From an uncultured bacterium (GTDB lineage Bacteria > Planctomycetota > Phycisphaerae > Phycisphaerales > SM1A02): a DNA stretch of 32,432 nt. The translations under genes and the position numbers were made by a program. The stretch spans positions 1 to 32,432 of the forward strand of contig CAITDI010000001.1 in NCBI GenBank assembly GCA_903891095.1, in the 5' to 3' direction. Shown here piece by piece: positions 13,145 through 21,057 of the stretch (position 1 is the stretch's first letter; the number at the start of each line of letters is the position of its first letter). A model generated the notes under the pieces. It was not told where the DNA came from. It did no database searches and saw only the letters and a list, made by a program, of their open reading frames with translations.

Positions 13145-14650
13145 TCAGTTTGCCTGCGCGGTGGAGGACGCCGTGTCGTTCCAGCCGCCGCCGAGGGCCT
13201 TGTAGATCGACACGAGATGCTCGGCGATCTGCCGCTCGCTGCGGGTGAGCGACTCCTGGTTGACGAGCAGGACGCGCTCGGCGGTCACGACGTTGAGAAA
13301 GTCCGTGCGGCCCGACGCGTACAGCGACGAGGCGAGCGAGACGGCGTCCTTGCCTGCGTCGACCGCGCGCGCGAGCGACGCGTGGCGCTGCTGCTCGTTG
13401 GCGAAGTCGGTGAGCGCGACCTCGACCTCGCGCAGCGCGACGAGCACGCGCTGGCGGTACTGGGCGAGCGCGGCGTCGGTCAGCGACTTCTGCAGCTCGA
13501 TGTTGGCCTTGATGCGGCCGCCGTCGAAGATCGGCATGGTCGCGCCTGCGCCCGCGGCCCAGTAGTTGGTGGCGAAGCTCGCGAACTCGCCCGCGTCGGA
13601 GTTGCGCGTGCCGATCGCCGCGCTGAGCGAGAAGCGGGGGAACTGGTCGGCGACGGCGACGCCGATGCGCGCCGTCGCGGCGTGGAGCTCGGCCTCGGCG
13701 CGGCGGATGTCGGGGCGGCGCTGCAGGAGTTCCGACGGAATGCCGACGGGGATCTGCGCGGGCAGCGCGGGAATCGGCGCGGGTGGCGCGAGTTCCGCCG
13801 CGAGCGACGAGGGGTCGCCGCCGAGGAGGACGCCGAGCGCAAGGGTCGCGTCCTTGGCTTCGGACTCGTAGACCGGCAGGCGCGCGCGCGTCGACTCGGC
13901 GAGCGCGCGCGCGTTGGCGAGGTCGAGCGCGCCGGCGAGGCCGCTGTCGTGGAGCTTCTGGATCACCTCGAGCGCGGCGTCTTCGGCGGCGATGTCGCCG
14001 CGCGCGATCGCGAGCTGCGCCTGTGCCGCGCGAAGGCGCAGGTAGTTGCTGGCGACTTCGCCCGCGAGCGTGACCTGCACGTCGCGCAGGTCGAATTCGG
14101 CGACCGCGACATCGGCGTCGGTCGCCTCGACGATGCGACGCGTGCGGCCGAAGATGTCGAGCTCCCAGGTCGCGTCGAACCCTGCCGCGAACAGCGAGTC
14201 GTTGTCCATGAACGGCGAGCTCGTGCTCTTGAAGTCAGGCTGGCGGCCGGCGAAGCCGTTGGCGTTGACCTGCGGGAGCTCGGCACCGCCGGCGATCGCG
14301 CGGCGCGCGCGCGCGGCGCGGATGCGCGCCTCGGCCGCGGCCATGTCGAGATTGCCCGCGATGGCGCGCTCGACGAGCGAGGTGAGCGTGGGGTCGTTGA
14401 AGCTCGTCCACCAGCGCGCGATCTCGGCGGCGCCCGCGGTGGCTTTGCTTGGATTGCCCGGAGTAGACGCGTTGCCGTCGAGCGAGCTCCACCGCGCGGA
14501 AGGCGATGTCTCAGGCGACTTGGTCTCGGGCGGCGCGAAGTTCGGGCCCACGGTGCAGCCGCTGATGAAGGTGCTGGCGCTGATCAAGGTGCTGGCGAGC
14601 AACGCCGCAGGCAGCGCGGGCGAAAGCGGATGGAGCATGCGCGCGCTCAT
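13145..14650 (-). CDS. Outer-membrane efflux lipoprotein, NodT/OprM type
   Basis: A 501-residue outer-membrane factor of a tripartite efflux pump. The start ATG at 14650 overlaps the tetR stop (ATGA). The signal peptide ends in a lipobox, ISGC, with Cys at about 32, followed by TVGPNFAPPETKSPE, the usual NodT opening. Two repeated halves with long helical hairpins follow: WTSFNDPTLTSLVERAIAGN with DMAAAEARIRAARARR in the first, and RPDIRRAEAELHAATARIGVA with QFPRFSLSAAIG in the second. These build the TolC-like trimeric channel. It is expressed with the tetR gene, while its permease and adaptor are on the opposite strand; the operator between them should control all four. Confidence 0.94.
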   Translation of the reverse strand: MSARMLHPLSPALPAALLASTLISASTFISGCTVGPNFAPPETKSPETSPSARWSSLDGNASTPGNPSKATAGAAEIARWWTSFNDPTLTSLVERAIAGNLDMAAAEARIRAARARRAIAGGAELPQVNANGFAGRQPDFKSTSSPFMDNDSLFAAGFDATWELDIFGRTRRIVEATDADVAVAEFDLRDVQVTLAGEVASNYLRLRAAQAQLAIARGDIAAEDAALEVIQKLHDSGLAGALDLANARALAESTRARLPVYESEAKDATLALGVLLGGDPSSLAAELAPPAPIPALPAQIPVGIPSELLQRRPDIRRAEAELHAATARIGVAVADQFPRFSLSAAIGTRNSDAGEFASFATNYWAAGAGATMPIFDGGRIKANIELQKSLTDAALAQYRQRVLVALREVEVALTDFANEQQRHASLARAVDAGKDAVSLASSLYASGRTDFLNVVTAERVLLVNQESLTRSERQIAEHLVSIYKALGGGWNDTASSTAQAN

Positions 14651-15354
14651 CGCTTGCCTCGCGATGCGGTGCGGGCGGCTGCGGGAAGAAGCGATGAAAG
14701 CATGGAAGCGAGTCCTTCGGCGAAGGCCTGGTCGGGCGAGATGCGTGAGAAGGTTGCGGCGAGGCGGCGGGTCTCGGGGAACTCCGCGGCGTCGAGCGCC
14801 TTGACCTCGGCGAGCGATGCGGGCTGCAGCGTCGCGTCGCTCGCGCGCCAGCGGCCTGCGGTGAATCCGCCGATTTCCCACAGCAGATACCCGCGCACGA
14901 AGCTCAGGAACACGCGCTGCGAGCGGATCGCGCGCTGGTCGCTGAGCCCCGCGTCGAGGAACGCCTGCAGCGCGATCTCGGTCGGACGCACGGCCGCGCG
15001 CATGTCGAGCGGCGCGAGCACGACCAGCGGAAACACCGCGGGATGCGCGTGCGCCGCCTCGCGCAGGTCGGTCGCGAGCCGCTGCAGCCGCTTGAGCGGC
15101 GGAAGCGTGCGCGGCGGGATGTCGATCGACTCCATGACATGCGCGGCCATGAGGCCGAGCAGGACTTCCTTGCTCGGGACGTGCGAGTAGAGCGACATCG
15201 CCTCGACGCCAAGCGCGCCGGCGAGCGCGCGCATGGAGAGCGCGTCGGTGCCGTGCGCGTTCGCGATGCCGACGGCCGCGCGGACGACGCGCGCTTGATC
15301 GAGCGTCGCGCGTGCGGGCTTTCGCGAGGAGCTGCTTGCGGTCGTGCGCGGCAT
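14647..15354 (-). CDS. TetR-family repressor of the efflux locus
   Basis: A 235-residue transcription regulator. The N-terminal helix-turn-helix is ALSMRALAGALGVEAMSLYSHVPSKEVLLGLMA (about residues 40-72), which is canonical TetR. The C-terminal ligand domain (PLKRLQRLATDLREAAHAHP and the WEIGGFTAGRWR segment) fits the TetR_C group found on efflux regulators. The start at 15354 is chosen because the putative -10 sits directly upstream; the ATG at 15390 would fall inside the promoter and operator. If that promoter is real, the message would be leaderless or nearly so. The stop overlaps the start of the outer-membrane factor gene. It most likely represses both divergent transcripts and is released by a pump substrate. 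Confidence 0.93.
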   Translation of the reverse strand: MPRTTASSSSRKPARATLDQARVVRAAVGIANAHGTDALSMRALAGALGVEAMSLYSHVPSKEVLLGLMAAHVMESIDIPPRTLPPLKRLQRLATDLREAAHAHPAVFPLVVLAPLDMRAAVRPTEIALQAFLDAGLSDQRAIRSQRVFLSFVRGYLLWEIGGFTAGRWRASDATLQPASLAEVKALDAAEFPETRRLAATFSRISPDQAFAEGLASMLSSLLPAAARTASRGKR

Positions 15355-15390
15355 CGCGTACAAACTAACCTTACGCTGTAAGGTCGGCAA
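15336..15390. promoter_or_regulatory. Divergent promoter region of tetR and the RND permease
   Basis: Minus strand: TTGCCG (15385-15390), a 17-base spacer, then TAGTTT (15362-15367); initiation would fall at or next to the tetR ATG at 15354. Plus strand: TTGCGG (15336-15341), a 17-base spacer, then TACAAA (15359-15364); initiation would be near 15371, inside the palindrome. Each hexamer matches the sigma-70 consensus at only three to four positions. The exact 17-base spacing on both strands is what makes the pair credible. Confidence 0.5.
15368..15384. promoter_or_regulatory. TetR operator, perfect 17-bp palindrome
   Basis: The sequence accttac-gct-gtaaggt is a perfect 7-bp inverted repeat around a 3-base centre. 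It lies between tetR and the divergent permease gene. It fills the spacer of the putative tetR promoter exactly and covers the expected start site of the permease promoter, so one bound dimer could silence both. The GTAAGGT half-site type is common for TetR/AcrR regulators. Confidence 0.85.
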
Positions 15391-15428
15391 GGCTGCCGTC
15401 GCTTTCGCGGCAAAGTTCGAGCATCGCC

Positions 15429-18400
15429 ATGTGGATCGTCCGCCTCGCCCTTCGACGCCCGTACACCTTCGTGGTCGCCGCGATGGTGGTCGCGCTGCTC
15501 GGCATCGTGTCGATCCTCCGCATGCCGACCGACATCTTTCCCGAGGTCGACATCCCCGTCGTGAGCGTGATCTGGTCGTACGGCGGCATCTCGCCCGAGG
15601 AGATGGAGCGCCGCATGACGATGATCAGCGAGCGCGCGATGACCACGACGGTCAACGGCATCGAGCACATCGAGAGCACCTCGCTGTCGGGCGCGGCGGT
15701 GATCCGCGTGTATTTCCAGCCGGGCACGAAGATCGAGGCCGCCGTCGCGCAGATCACGGCGATCAACCAGACGCTGCTGCGCATCATGCCGCCGGGCACG
15801 ACGCCGCCGTTCGTGATCCGCTACTCGGCGAGCAACGTGCCGATCCTGCAGATGGCGCTCAAGAGCGACACGCTGGGCGAGCAGGCGGTGTACGACCTCG
15901 GGCTCAACTTCATCCGCACGCGGCTCGCGACGGTGCAGGGCGCGCAGGTCCCGCTGCCGATCGGTGGGAAGCCGCGGCAGGTGATGGTCGATCTCGATCC
16001 CGAGCTGCTGACCGCGCGCGGGATTTCGCCGGCGGACGTGAGCCTCGCGCTCAACGCGCAGAATGTGATCCTCCCCGCGGGCAACGCGCGCTTTGGGCAG
16101 ACCGAGTACACGGTGCGCCCGAACAGCAGCCCCGACGCGGTCGACGACCTCAACGACCTGCCGATCAAGAAGGTCGGCGACACGACGATCTACCTGCGCG
16201 ATGTCGCGCAGGTGCGCGACGGTTTCGCCACGCAGACGAGCATGGTGCATGTCGACGGCGCGCGCAGCGCGCTGCTCACGGTGCTCAAGTCGACCGGCTC
16301 CTCGACGCTCGAGATCGTGCAGCGCGTGAAGGACGCGCTGCCGCCGATCCTCGCGACGCTGCCGGCCAAGGTCGATGTCACGCCGCTCGTGGACCAGTCG
16401 GTGTTCGTGCGCGCCGCGGTCGAGGGCGTGGCCAACGAAGCGGTGCTCGCGGCGGTGCTCACGGGACTCGTGATCCTGCTCTTTCTCGGCTCGTGGCGCT
16501 CGACGCTGGTGATCGCGATCAGCATCCCGTTGTCGATGCTGGTGTCGGTGATCTGCCTCTGGTCGCTCGGGCAGACGCTCAACACGATGACGCTCGGCGG
16601 CCTCGGCCTCGCGGTCGGCATCCTGGTCGACGACGCGACGGTCGAGATCGAGAACATCCACCGCAACATGGGCATGCGCAAGCCGCTGCTGCAGGCGATC
16701 CTCGATGGCGCGCAGCAGATCGCGGTGCCGGCGTTCGTCGCGACGCTATGCATCTGCATCGTGTTCGTGCCGGTGTTCTTCATCAGCGGCGCGGCGAAGT
16801 TTCTCTTCGTGCCGCTGGCGATGGCGGTCGTGTTTGCGATGCTCGCGAGCTACGTGCTGAGCCGCACGCTGGTGCCGACGCTTGCGCGCTACCTGCTTGC
16901 GCCGGAAGCCGCGATCTACGCGCACGGCGGACACGAGGACGGACACGAGGGCGGCAGCGGGGGCGGACACGAGGGCGGCAGCGGGGGCGGCAGCGGGGTG
17001 GTGTGGGCGGTTCACCGCTGGTTCAACCGCGGCTTCGAGCGGCTCGCGGCGTGGCATGCGCAGGCGACGGACTGGGTGCTCGACAACCGCAAGGCGACGG
17101 TCGCGGGTTTCGCGCTGATCGTGGCGCTTGCGGTGGGTGCGGGTTGGTTCGTCGGGCAGGACTTCTTTCCGAGCGTGGATACGGGGCAGATGCGTCTGCA
17201 TGTGCGCTGCGCGCCGGGCACGCGCATCGAGGAGACCGAGCAGCGATTTTCCGATGTGCAGCAGGCGATTCGCGAGATCATTCCGCCGGGCGAATTGCAG
17301 CTGATCCTCGATTCGATTGGCCAGCCGTCGGGCGGCGTCAACCTCGCGTTCAGCGATTCGGCGACGGTCGGTTCCTTCGACGGCGAGCTCATCGTGAGCC
17401 TCACGCCCGAGCGCACGCGCACGGCCAACGAATACTCCGCGCTGCTGCGCGAGAAGCTGCCCGAGCGGTTTCCCGACCTCGAGTTCTTCTTCCAGCCCGC
17501 GGACATCGTGAGCCAGATCCTCAACTTTGGCCTCGCGGCGCCGATCGATGTGCAGGTGACGGGTCCGTCGCGGCCCGACAATCTGCGCATCGCGCGCGAG
17601 ATCGCGGCGCGCTGCGAGAAGATCCCCGGCGCCGCCGACGTGCATCTCCACCAGGTGCCGTTCGCGCCCGAGATGCGCGTGAACGTCGACCGCACGCGCG
17701 CGCTTGACCTCGGCATGACGCAGCGCGATGTCGCGACGAGCATGCTCACCTCGCTCAGCGGAACCGCGCAGGCGGCGCCGAACTACTGGCTCAATCCCAA
17801 GAACGGCGTGAACTACTCGGTGGTCGTGCAGACGCCGACCGGCCGCATCGAGAGCCTCGACGACCTGCAGGCGACGCCGTTGCGCGGCACGGCGGGTAGC
17901 GGATCGAGCGGCAACGCCGACGGCACCGCGCAGCAATTGCAAAATGTGGCGAGCGTCGAGCGCACGCAGTCGCCCGCGGCGATCAGCCACTACAACGTGC
18001 AGCCGGTCAACGACGTGCTCGTGTCGGCCGCAGGCGCGGATCTCGCGTCGGTCGGCGGGCGCGTGCAGGCGATCGTCGCCGAGATGCAGAAGGACGCGCC
18101 GAAGGGCACGACCATCGTCATGCGCGGCCAGTACGACTCGATGCGCTCGAGCTTCATCGGCCTCGCGATCGGCCTCGGCGCGGCGATCCTTCTGGTGTAC
18201 TTCCTGATGGTGGTCAACTTCCAGAGCTGGCTCGATCCGTTCATCATCATCTTCGCGGTGCCGGGCGCGCTGGCGGGCGTGGTGTTCATGCTCAGCTGCA
18301 CGCAGACCACGTTCAATGTGCCGTCGCTGATGGGCGCGATCATGTGCGTGGGCGTCGCGACTTCGAACTCGATCCTGGTGGTGACCTTCGCGAACGATTG

Positions 18401-18680
18401 CCGCCGCGAGGGCCTTGATGCGCGCGCCGCTGCGTACCGCGCGGCGACCACGCGACTGCGGCCTGTGCTCATGACCGCGTCGGCGATGGTGATCGGCATG
18501 GTGCCGATGGCGCTCGGCGTTGGCGAAGGCGGCGAGCAGAACGCGCCGCTCGGCCGTGCGGTGATCGGCGGGCTCGTGGTGGCGACCGTCGTCACGCTGC
18601 TCGTGGTGCCCGTGATCTACGCAATGCTGCGCCGCACGGCGCCGCGCGACTACAGCGTGCTTGAAGAAGTTTCCGCGTGA
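15429..18680 (+). CDS. RND-family efflux permease
   Basis: A 1083-residue inner-membrane proton-driven exporter of the HAE-1/AcrB class. TM1 is at about 11-31, followed by MPTDIFPEVDIPVVSVIWSY. TM4 holds the proton-relay acids in GILVDDATVEIENIHRN. The second half has GQDFFPSVDTGQMRLHVR and, in TM10, MCVGVATSNSILVVTFAND. The Lys that AcrB carries in TM10 (SKNAIL) is replaced by Ser here, as in a sub-branch of these pumps. The cytoplasmic loop between TM6 and TM7 (about residues 497-530) holds a His/Gly-rich stretch (HGGHEDGHEGG and following) encoded by a tandem DNA repeat. The start at 15429 (MWIVRLALRRPYTFV) is the family start. The adaptor gene follows 36 bases downstream. Confidence 0.95.
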   Translation: MWIVRLALRRPYTFVVAAMVVALLGIVSILRMPTDIFPEVDIPVVSVIWSYGGISPEEMERRMTMISERAMTTTVNGIEHIESTSLSGAAVIRVYFQPGTKIEAAVAQITAINQTLLRIMPPGTTPPFVIRYSASNVPILQMALKSDTLGEQAVYDLGLNFIRTRLATVQGAQVPLPIGGKPRQVMVDLDPELLTARGISPADVSLALNAQNVILPAGNARFGQTEYTVRPNSSPDAVDDLNDLPIKKVGDTTIYLRDVAQVRDGFATQTSMVHVDGARSALLTVLKSTGSSTLEIVQRVKDALPPILATLPAKVDVTPLVDQSVFVRAAVEGVANEAVLAAVLTGLVILLFLGSWRSTLVIAISIPLSMLVSVICLWSLGQTLNTMTLGGLGLAVGILVDDATVEIENIHRNMGMRKPLLQAILDGAQQIAVPAFVATLCICIVFVPVFFISGAAKFLFVPLAMAVVFAMLASYVLSRTLVPTLARYLLAPEAAIYAHGGHEDGHEGGSGGGHEGGSGGGSGVVWAVHRWFNRGFERLAAWHAQATDWVLDNRKATVAGFALIVALAVGAGWFVGQDFFPSVDTGQMRLHVRCAPGTRIEETEQRFSDVQQAIREIIPPGELQLILDSIGQPSGGVNLAFSDSATVGSFDGELIVSLTPERTRTANEYSALLREKLPERFPDLEFFFQPADIVSQILNFGLAAPIDVQVTGPSRPDNLRIAREIAARCEKIPGAADVHLHQVPFAPEMRVNVDRTRALDLGMTQRDVATSMLTSLSGTAQAAPNYWLNPKNGVNYSVVVQTPTGRIESLDDLQATPLRGTAGSGSSGNADGTAQQLQNVASVERTQSPAAISHYNVQPVNDVLVSAAGADLASVGGRVQAIVAEMQKDAPKGTTIVMRGQYDSMRSSFIGLAIGLGAAILLVYFLMVVNFQSWLDPFIIIFAVPGALAGVVFMLSCTQTTFNVPSLMGAIMCVGVATSNSILVVTFANDCRREGLDARAAAYRAATTRLRPVLMTASAMVIGMVPMALGVGEGGEQNAPLGRAVIGGLVVATVVTLLVVPVIYAMLRRTAPRDYSVLEEVSA
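16927..16998 (+). repeat. In-frame tandem repeat coding a His/Gly-rich loop
   Basis: A 24-bp unit coding GHEGGSGG occurs at about 16942-16989 in two nearly perfect copies, preceded by a degenerate copy (GGHEDGHE) and followed by GGSG. All units keep the reading frame. The segment lies in the cytoplasmic loop between TM6 and TM7 of the RND permease. Confidence 0.8.
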
Positions 18681-18716
18681 CGATGTTTCCACCGTTTGCC
18701 TGAGGCTTTGATCCAC

Positions 18717-19952
18717 ATGACGCAGCACGAAACCGAGACGACTCCGAATCATCCGCGCAGCAAGGCCGTTCCGTTCGTGCTGGTCGCGGCGGTCGCGGGC
18801 ATTGCGGCGGTTGTCCTGTTTGCGGGCATCATTCCCGCGCTGCGCCGCAGCAAGGCGCTGGCCGAGGAGACCGCGGCGCGCGGCGCGGCGATGCAGAAGG
18901 TCGTCTTCGTCGAGGCCACGGCCGCGCCCGCGACGGCACGCGTGTCGCTGCCCGCGCGGTTGGCGGCGCAGCAGGAAACGGCGCTCTTCGCGCAGACGGG
19001 CGGCTATCTCGGCGCGATGCAGGTCGATGTCGGCGACGCGGTCAAGGCGGGGCAGTTGCTCGTCGAGATCGCGACGCCCGTGCTTGACCGCGAGATCGAG
19101 CAGAGCGCCGCAGCAATGAAGGTCGCGCAGGCGAAGATCGAGCTCGCGCAGGCGAAGCTCGAGCTCGCGCACGCGAGCCTCGAGCGCCTTCGCCGCGTGG
19201 GCGACGCGCGCGCGGTGAGCCAGCAGACGCTCGACGAGGCCGCGGCCAACGAGAAGAGCGACGCCGCCACGCTCGCCGCCGCGCGCGCCGACCTCGCGTC
19301 GGTCGAGGCGGCGGGGCGCAGGCTGGAGGCGCAGAAGTCGCTCGCGCGCATCGTCGCGCCGTTCGACGGCGAGATCACCGCGCGCGGCTTCGACGCGGGC
19401 GCGCTGATCGTGGCCGACCGCATCGATGTTGCGCGGCCGATCTTCCGCGTGACGAATCGCGATGAGATCCGCGCGTTTGTCGATGTTCCGCAGTCGTTCG
19501 CCGCGTCGATCGCGGCGGGGCAGTCCATCGACCTCACGGTGCGCGAGCTCGCGGGGCGGCACTTCGAGGCGAAGATCGTGCGTGCCGCGCCCGAGCTCGA
19601 CCGCACCACGCGCACGCGCTTGGTCGAGGCGCGCATCGCGAACGCGGATCACGCGCTGCTGCCGGGAATGTTCGCGGAGGCCGCGGTCCAGAGCGTGCGC
19701 GCGGCGGGCACGACGATGGTTCCCGGCGAGGCGATCCTCATTCGCGACGGCAAGCAGGCGCTCGCGGTGATCGACGCGCAGGACACGCTGCACTACATCG
19801 TCGTCACGCTCGGGCGCGACAACGGCGCGCAGGTCGAGGTGCTCGGCGGCGCCGCGAGCGGCGTGCCCGTGGGCGCGCGTCTCGCGGTCGGACTCTCGCG
19901 GCAGCCTGCGGATGGCGCGAAAGTCGCGCCGGTTGCGCGCGCGACGAAGTGA
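18717..19952 (+). CDS. RND efflux periplasmic adaptor (membrane-fusion protein)
   Basis: A 411-residue adaptor linking the permease to the outer-membrane channel. A single N-terminal membrane anchor (FVLVAAVAGIAAVVLFAGII, about 20-39) is followed by the lipoyl half-motif GGYLGAMQVDVGDAVKAGQLL. A helical hairpin follows, rich in KVAQAKIELAQAKLELAHAS repeats, then RIVAPFDGEITARGFDAGALI, the second lipoyl half, and beta-barrel segments (RVTNRDEIRAFVDVPQSFA). The ATG at 18717 follows GAGG and keeps a short charged N-terminus; a TTG at 18696 would add seven residues. The stop is 10 bases from the stop of the convergent secreted-protein gene. Confidence 0.93.
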   Translation: MTQHETETTPNHPRSKAVPFVLVAAVAGIAAVVLFAGIIPALRRSKALAEETAARGAAMQKVVFVEATAAPATARVSLPARLAAQQETALFAQTGGYLGAMQVDVGDAVKAGQLLVEIATPVLDREIEQSAAAMKVAQAKIELAQAKLELAHASLERLRRVGDARAVSQQTLDEAAANEKSDAATLAAARADLASVEAAGRRLEAQKSLARIVAPFDGEITARGFDAGALIVADRIDVARPIFRVTNRDEIRAFVDVPQSFAASIAAGQSIDLTVRELAGRHFEAKIVRAAPELDRTTRTRLVEARIANADHALLPGMFAEAAVQSVRAAGTTMVPGEAILIRDGKQALAVIDAQDTLHYIVVTLGRDNGAQVEVLGGAASGVPVGARLAVGLSRQPADGAKVAPVARATK

Positions 19953-19961
19953 TGGCTCGGG

Positions 19962-20714
19962 CTACTTCGCGGCCGGCGCTGCTGCCGTCGTCGTGCCCGG
20001 CGCGAAGTTCGTGTCCAGGTCAGGCTTGGTCGTCCAGCGGCGCTTGGCGTCGGGCTTCTCGATCTTTTTGCGGAAGAGCACCGTGTTGTCGAGGTCGAGA
20101 TCGCCCGACCAGATCCACTTCGCGCCCTTGAAGTCGTGCTCGAAGAACGGCTGCTTGGGGTCGATCCGCTCCTGCGTGTACTCGGTGGCGTTGTCCCACT
20201 TGGAGTCGTCGAAGTCGACGGCGAACCAGTTCTCGGGGAGCGGCTCGCTGCGCACCTTGGGGTTCGCGGTGTCGCGGTCGATCGGGCCGTGGAAGATGCA
20301 CTTGGCCTTCCACGACGCGTCGGTCACGGTGCCGTCGGCGAACTTGAGCACGATGCCGCCGTCGCCGATCGAGCGACCGTACTCGCAGCCGGTCTTGGGA
20401 TCGGCGTTGTCCTTGGCGATCACGGCGATCGTCATCGGATACTCGGGCAGGATGTCGAGCGACACGACGTTGTGCGGGAGGAAGTCGATCGAATCGACGG
20501 CGATCAGCTTGCCGTTGATGTACATCGCGAACCAGTTGTCGGCGTAGACGCTGCCGTGGATGGTGTCGCTCATCGCGGGCTTGACGATGCCACCTTGGCC
20601 GTCCTGCGGCGGCTTGCGGCGGCGGGGCTGCTGCTGGTCCTGGCGCGGCTGCTGCTGTGCGGCGATGGCGAGGATGCAGAGCGGAACGGCGATGAAGGGG
20701 AGGAGGCGTGGCAT
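19962..20714 (-). CDS. Secreted jelly-roll-like protein of unknown function
   Basis: A 250-residue exported protein. The signal peptide MPRLLPFIAVPLCILAIAAQ is followed by a Gln/Arg/Pro-rich linker (QQQPRQDQQQPRRRKPP). The globular part starts at about 50 with YADNWFAMYINGKLIAVDS, which resembles the carbohydrate-binding jelly-roll folds of glycosidases (N-W-x-x-Y-x-N-G). Near the end comes GAKWIWSGDLDLDNTVLFRKKI, a W-I-W...FRK pattern seen in rhamnosidase-type N-terminal domains. Two cysteines (CEYGR and CIFHG) may form a disulphide. No catalytic domain is attached. It is on the same strand as the giant YHYH/phosphoesterase gene but 343 bases away, so co-transcription is possible, not proven. 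A role in ligand binding is inferred from the fold only. Confidence 0.7.
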   Translation of the reverse strand: MPRLLPFIAVPLCILAIAAQQQPRQDQQQPRRRKPPQDGQGGIVKPAMSDTIHGSVYADNWFAMYINGKLIAVDSIDFLPHNVVSLDILPEYPMTIAVIAKDNADPKTGCEYGRSIGDGGIVLKFADGTVTDASWKAKCIFHGPIDRDTANPKVRSEPLPENWFAVDFDDSKWDNATEYTQERIDPKQPFFEHDFKGAKWIWSGDLDLDNTVLFRKKIEKPDAKRRWTTKPDLDTNFAPGTTTAAAPAAK

Positions 20715-20777
20715 GGTGGGGGAGTTCGAGTGCGTGATGGATGCGGTTTGCGTGAATGCGGTCGCTTGGGTGAATGC

Positions 20778-20858
20778 CCGTGGGCGCGAGCCCGCGGCAC
20801 GGGTTGCGTGGGGATTTCGAAGGCTGGCGTCTGGTGTGCCGCAGGCTTCCGCCTGCGG
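20778..20858. repeat. Two REP-like extragenic palindromes
   Basis: First: 20778-20785 pairs with 20790-20797 (8 bp, one G-U, loop GCGA). Second: 20839-20846 pairs with 20851-20858 (8 bp, loop TTCC, sequence ccgcaggc-ttcc-gcctgcgg). Both have an 8-bp GC stem with a 4-base loop. The second type (gcaggctt..gcctgc) looks like dispersed palindromes I associate with planctomycete genomes; copy number cannot be judged from one window. Confidence 0.6.
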
Positions 20859-20960
20859 GCATTCATGGTTTTAGGGCAATCATGAGTTCTGTGGGCTCAC
20901 GGCTTTTGGGCGTTCATGGCTTTCGGGCGTTCATGGCTTTCGGGCATCCATGATTTCCGT
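20858..20960. repeat. Degenerate tandem repeat, 17-bp unit
   Basis: The unit cgttcatggctttcggg is perfect at 20911-20927 and 20928-20944. Variant copies lie on both sides: gcattcatggttttaggg from about 20859, caatcatgagttctgtggg, ctcacggcttttggg, and catccatgatttccg from 20945. This makes about six copies with increasing divergence away from the centre. Confidence 0.85.
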
Positions 20961-21011
20961 AGGGTTACGTTGTCGTGGTCTTCTCGTCGTGCCTTCTGGT
21001 CGTGGCCGTCT

Positions 21012-21048
21012 CTTCGTGGCCGTAGCTTCGTGGCCGTAGCTTCGTGCC
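21012..21048. repeat. Tandem repeat, 14-bp unit
   Basis: The unit cttcgtggccgtag is perfect at 21012-21025 and 21026-21039, with a partial third copy to about 21048. It lies just beyond the stop codon of the giant secreted fusion gene (21058-21060). Confidence 0.9.
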
Positions 21049-21057
21049 TTCGCGTGG

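Larger units (their letters stand above)
20715..21057. other. 343-base intergenic region filled with repeats and palindromes
   Basis: No gene is seen. It contains two compact palindromes (20778-20797 and 20839-20858), a run of degenerate 17-bp tandem copies (about 20858-20960) and a 14-bp tandem repeat (21012-21048). Nearly all of the region after 20775 is explained by these elements. No clear terminator or promoter was found, although the palindromes could slow or end minus-strand transcription from the long operon. Confidence 0.8.

Noticed and set aside
15344-17707. 787-codon plus-strand frame overlapping the start of the permease
   Set aside because: A shifted frame of the permease gene; the permease frame has all RND motifs.
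16746-19793. 1015-codon minus-strand frame opposite the RND permease and adaptor
   Set aside because: Arg/His/Asp-rich low-complexity translation crossing two well-supported genes; no family pattern.
20858-21048. Possible CRISPR array in the repeat-rich spacer
   Set aside because: Units are directly adjacent (14-17 bp, no spacers) and no cas gene is present; these are simple tandem repeats.
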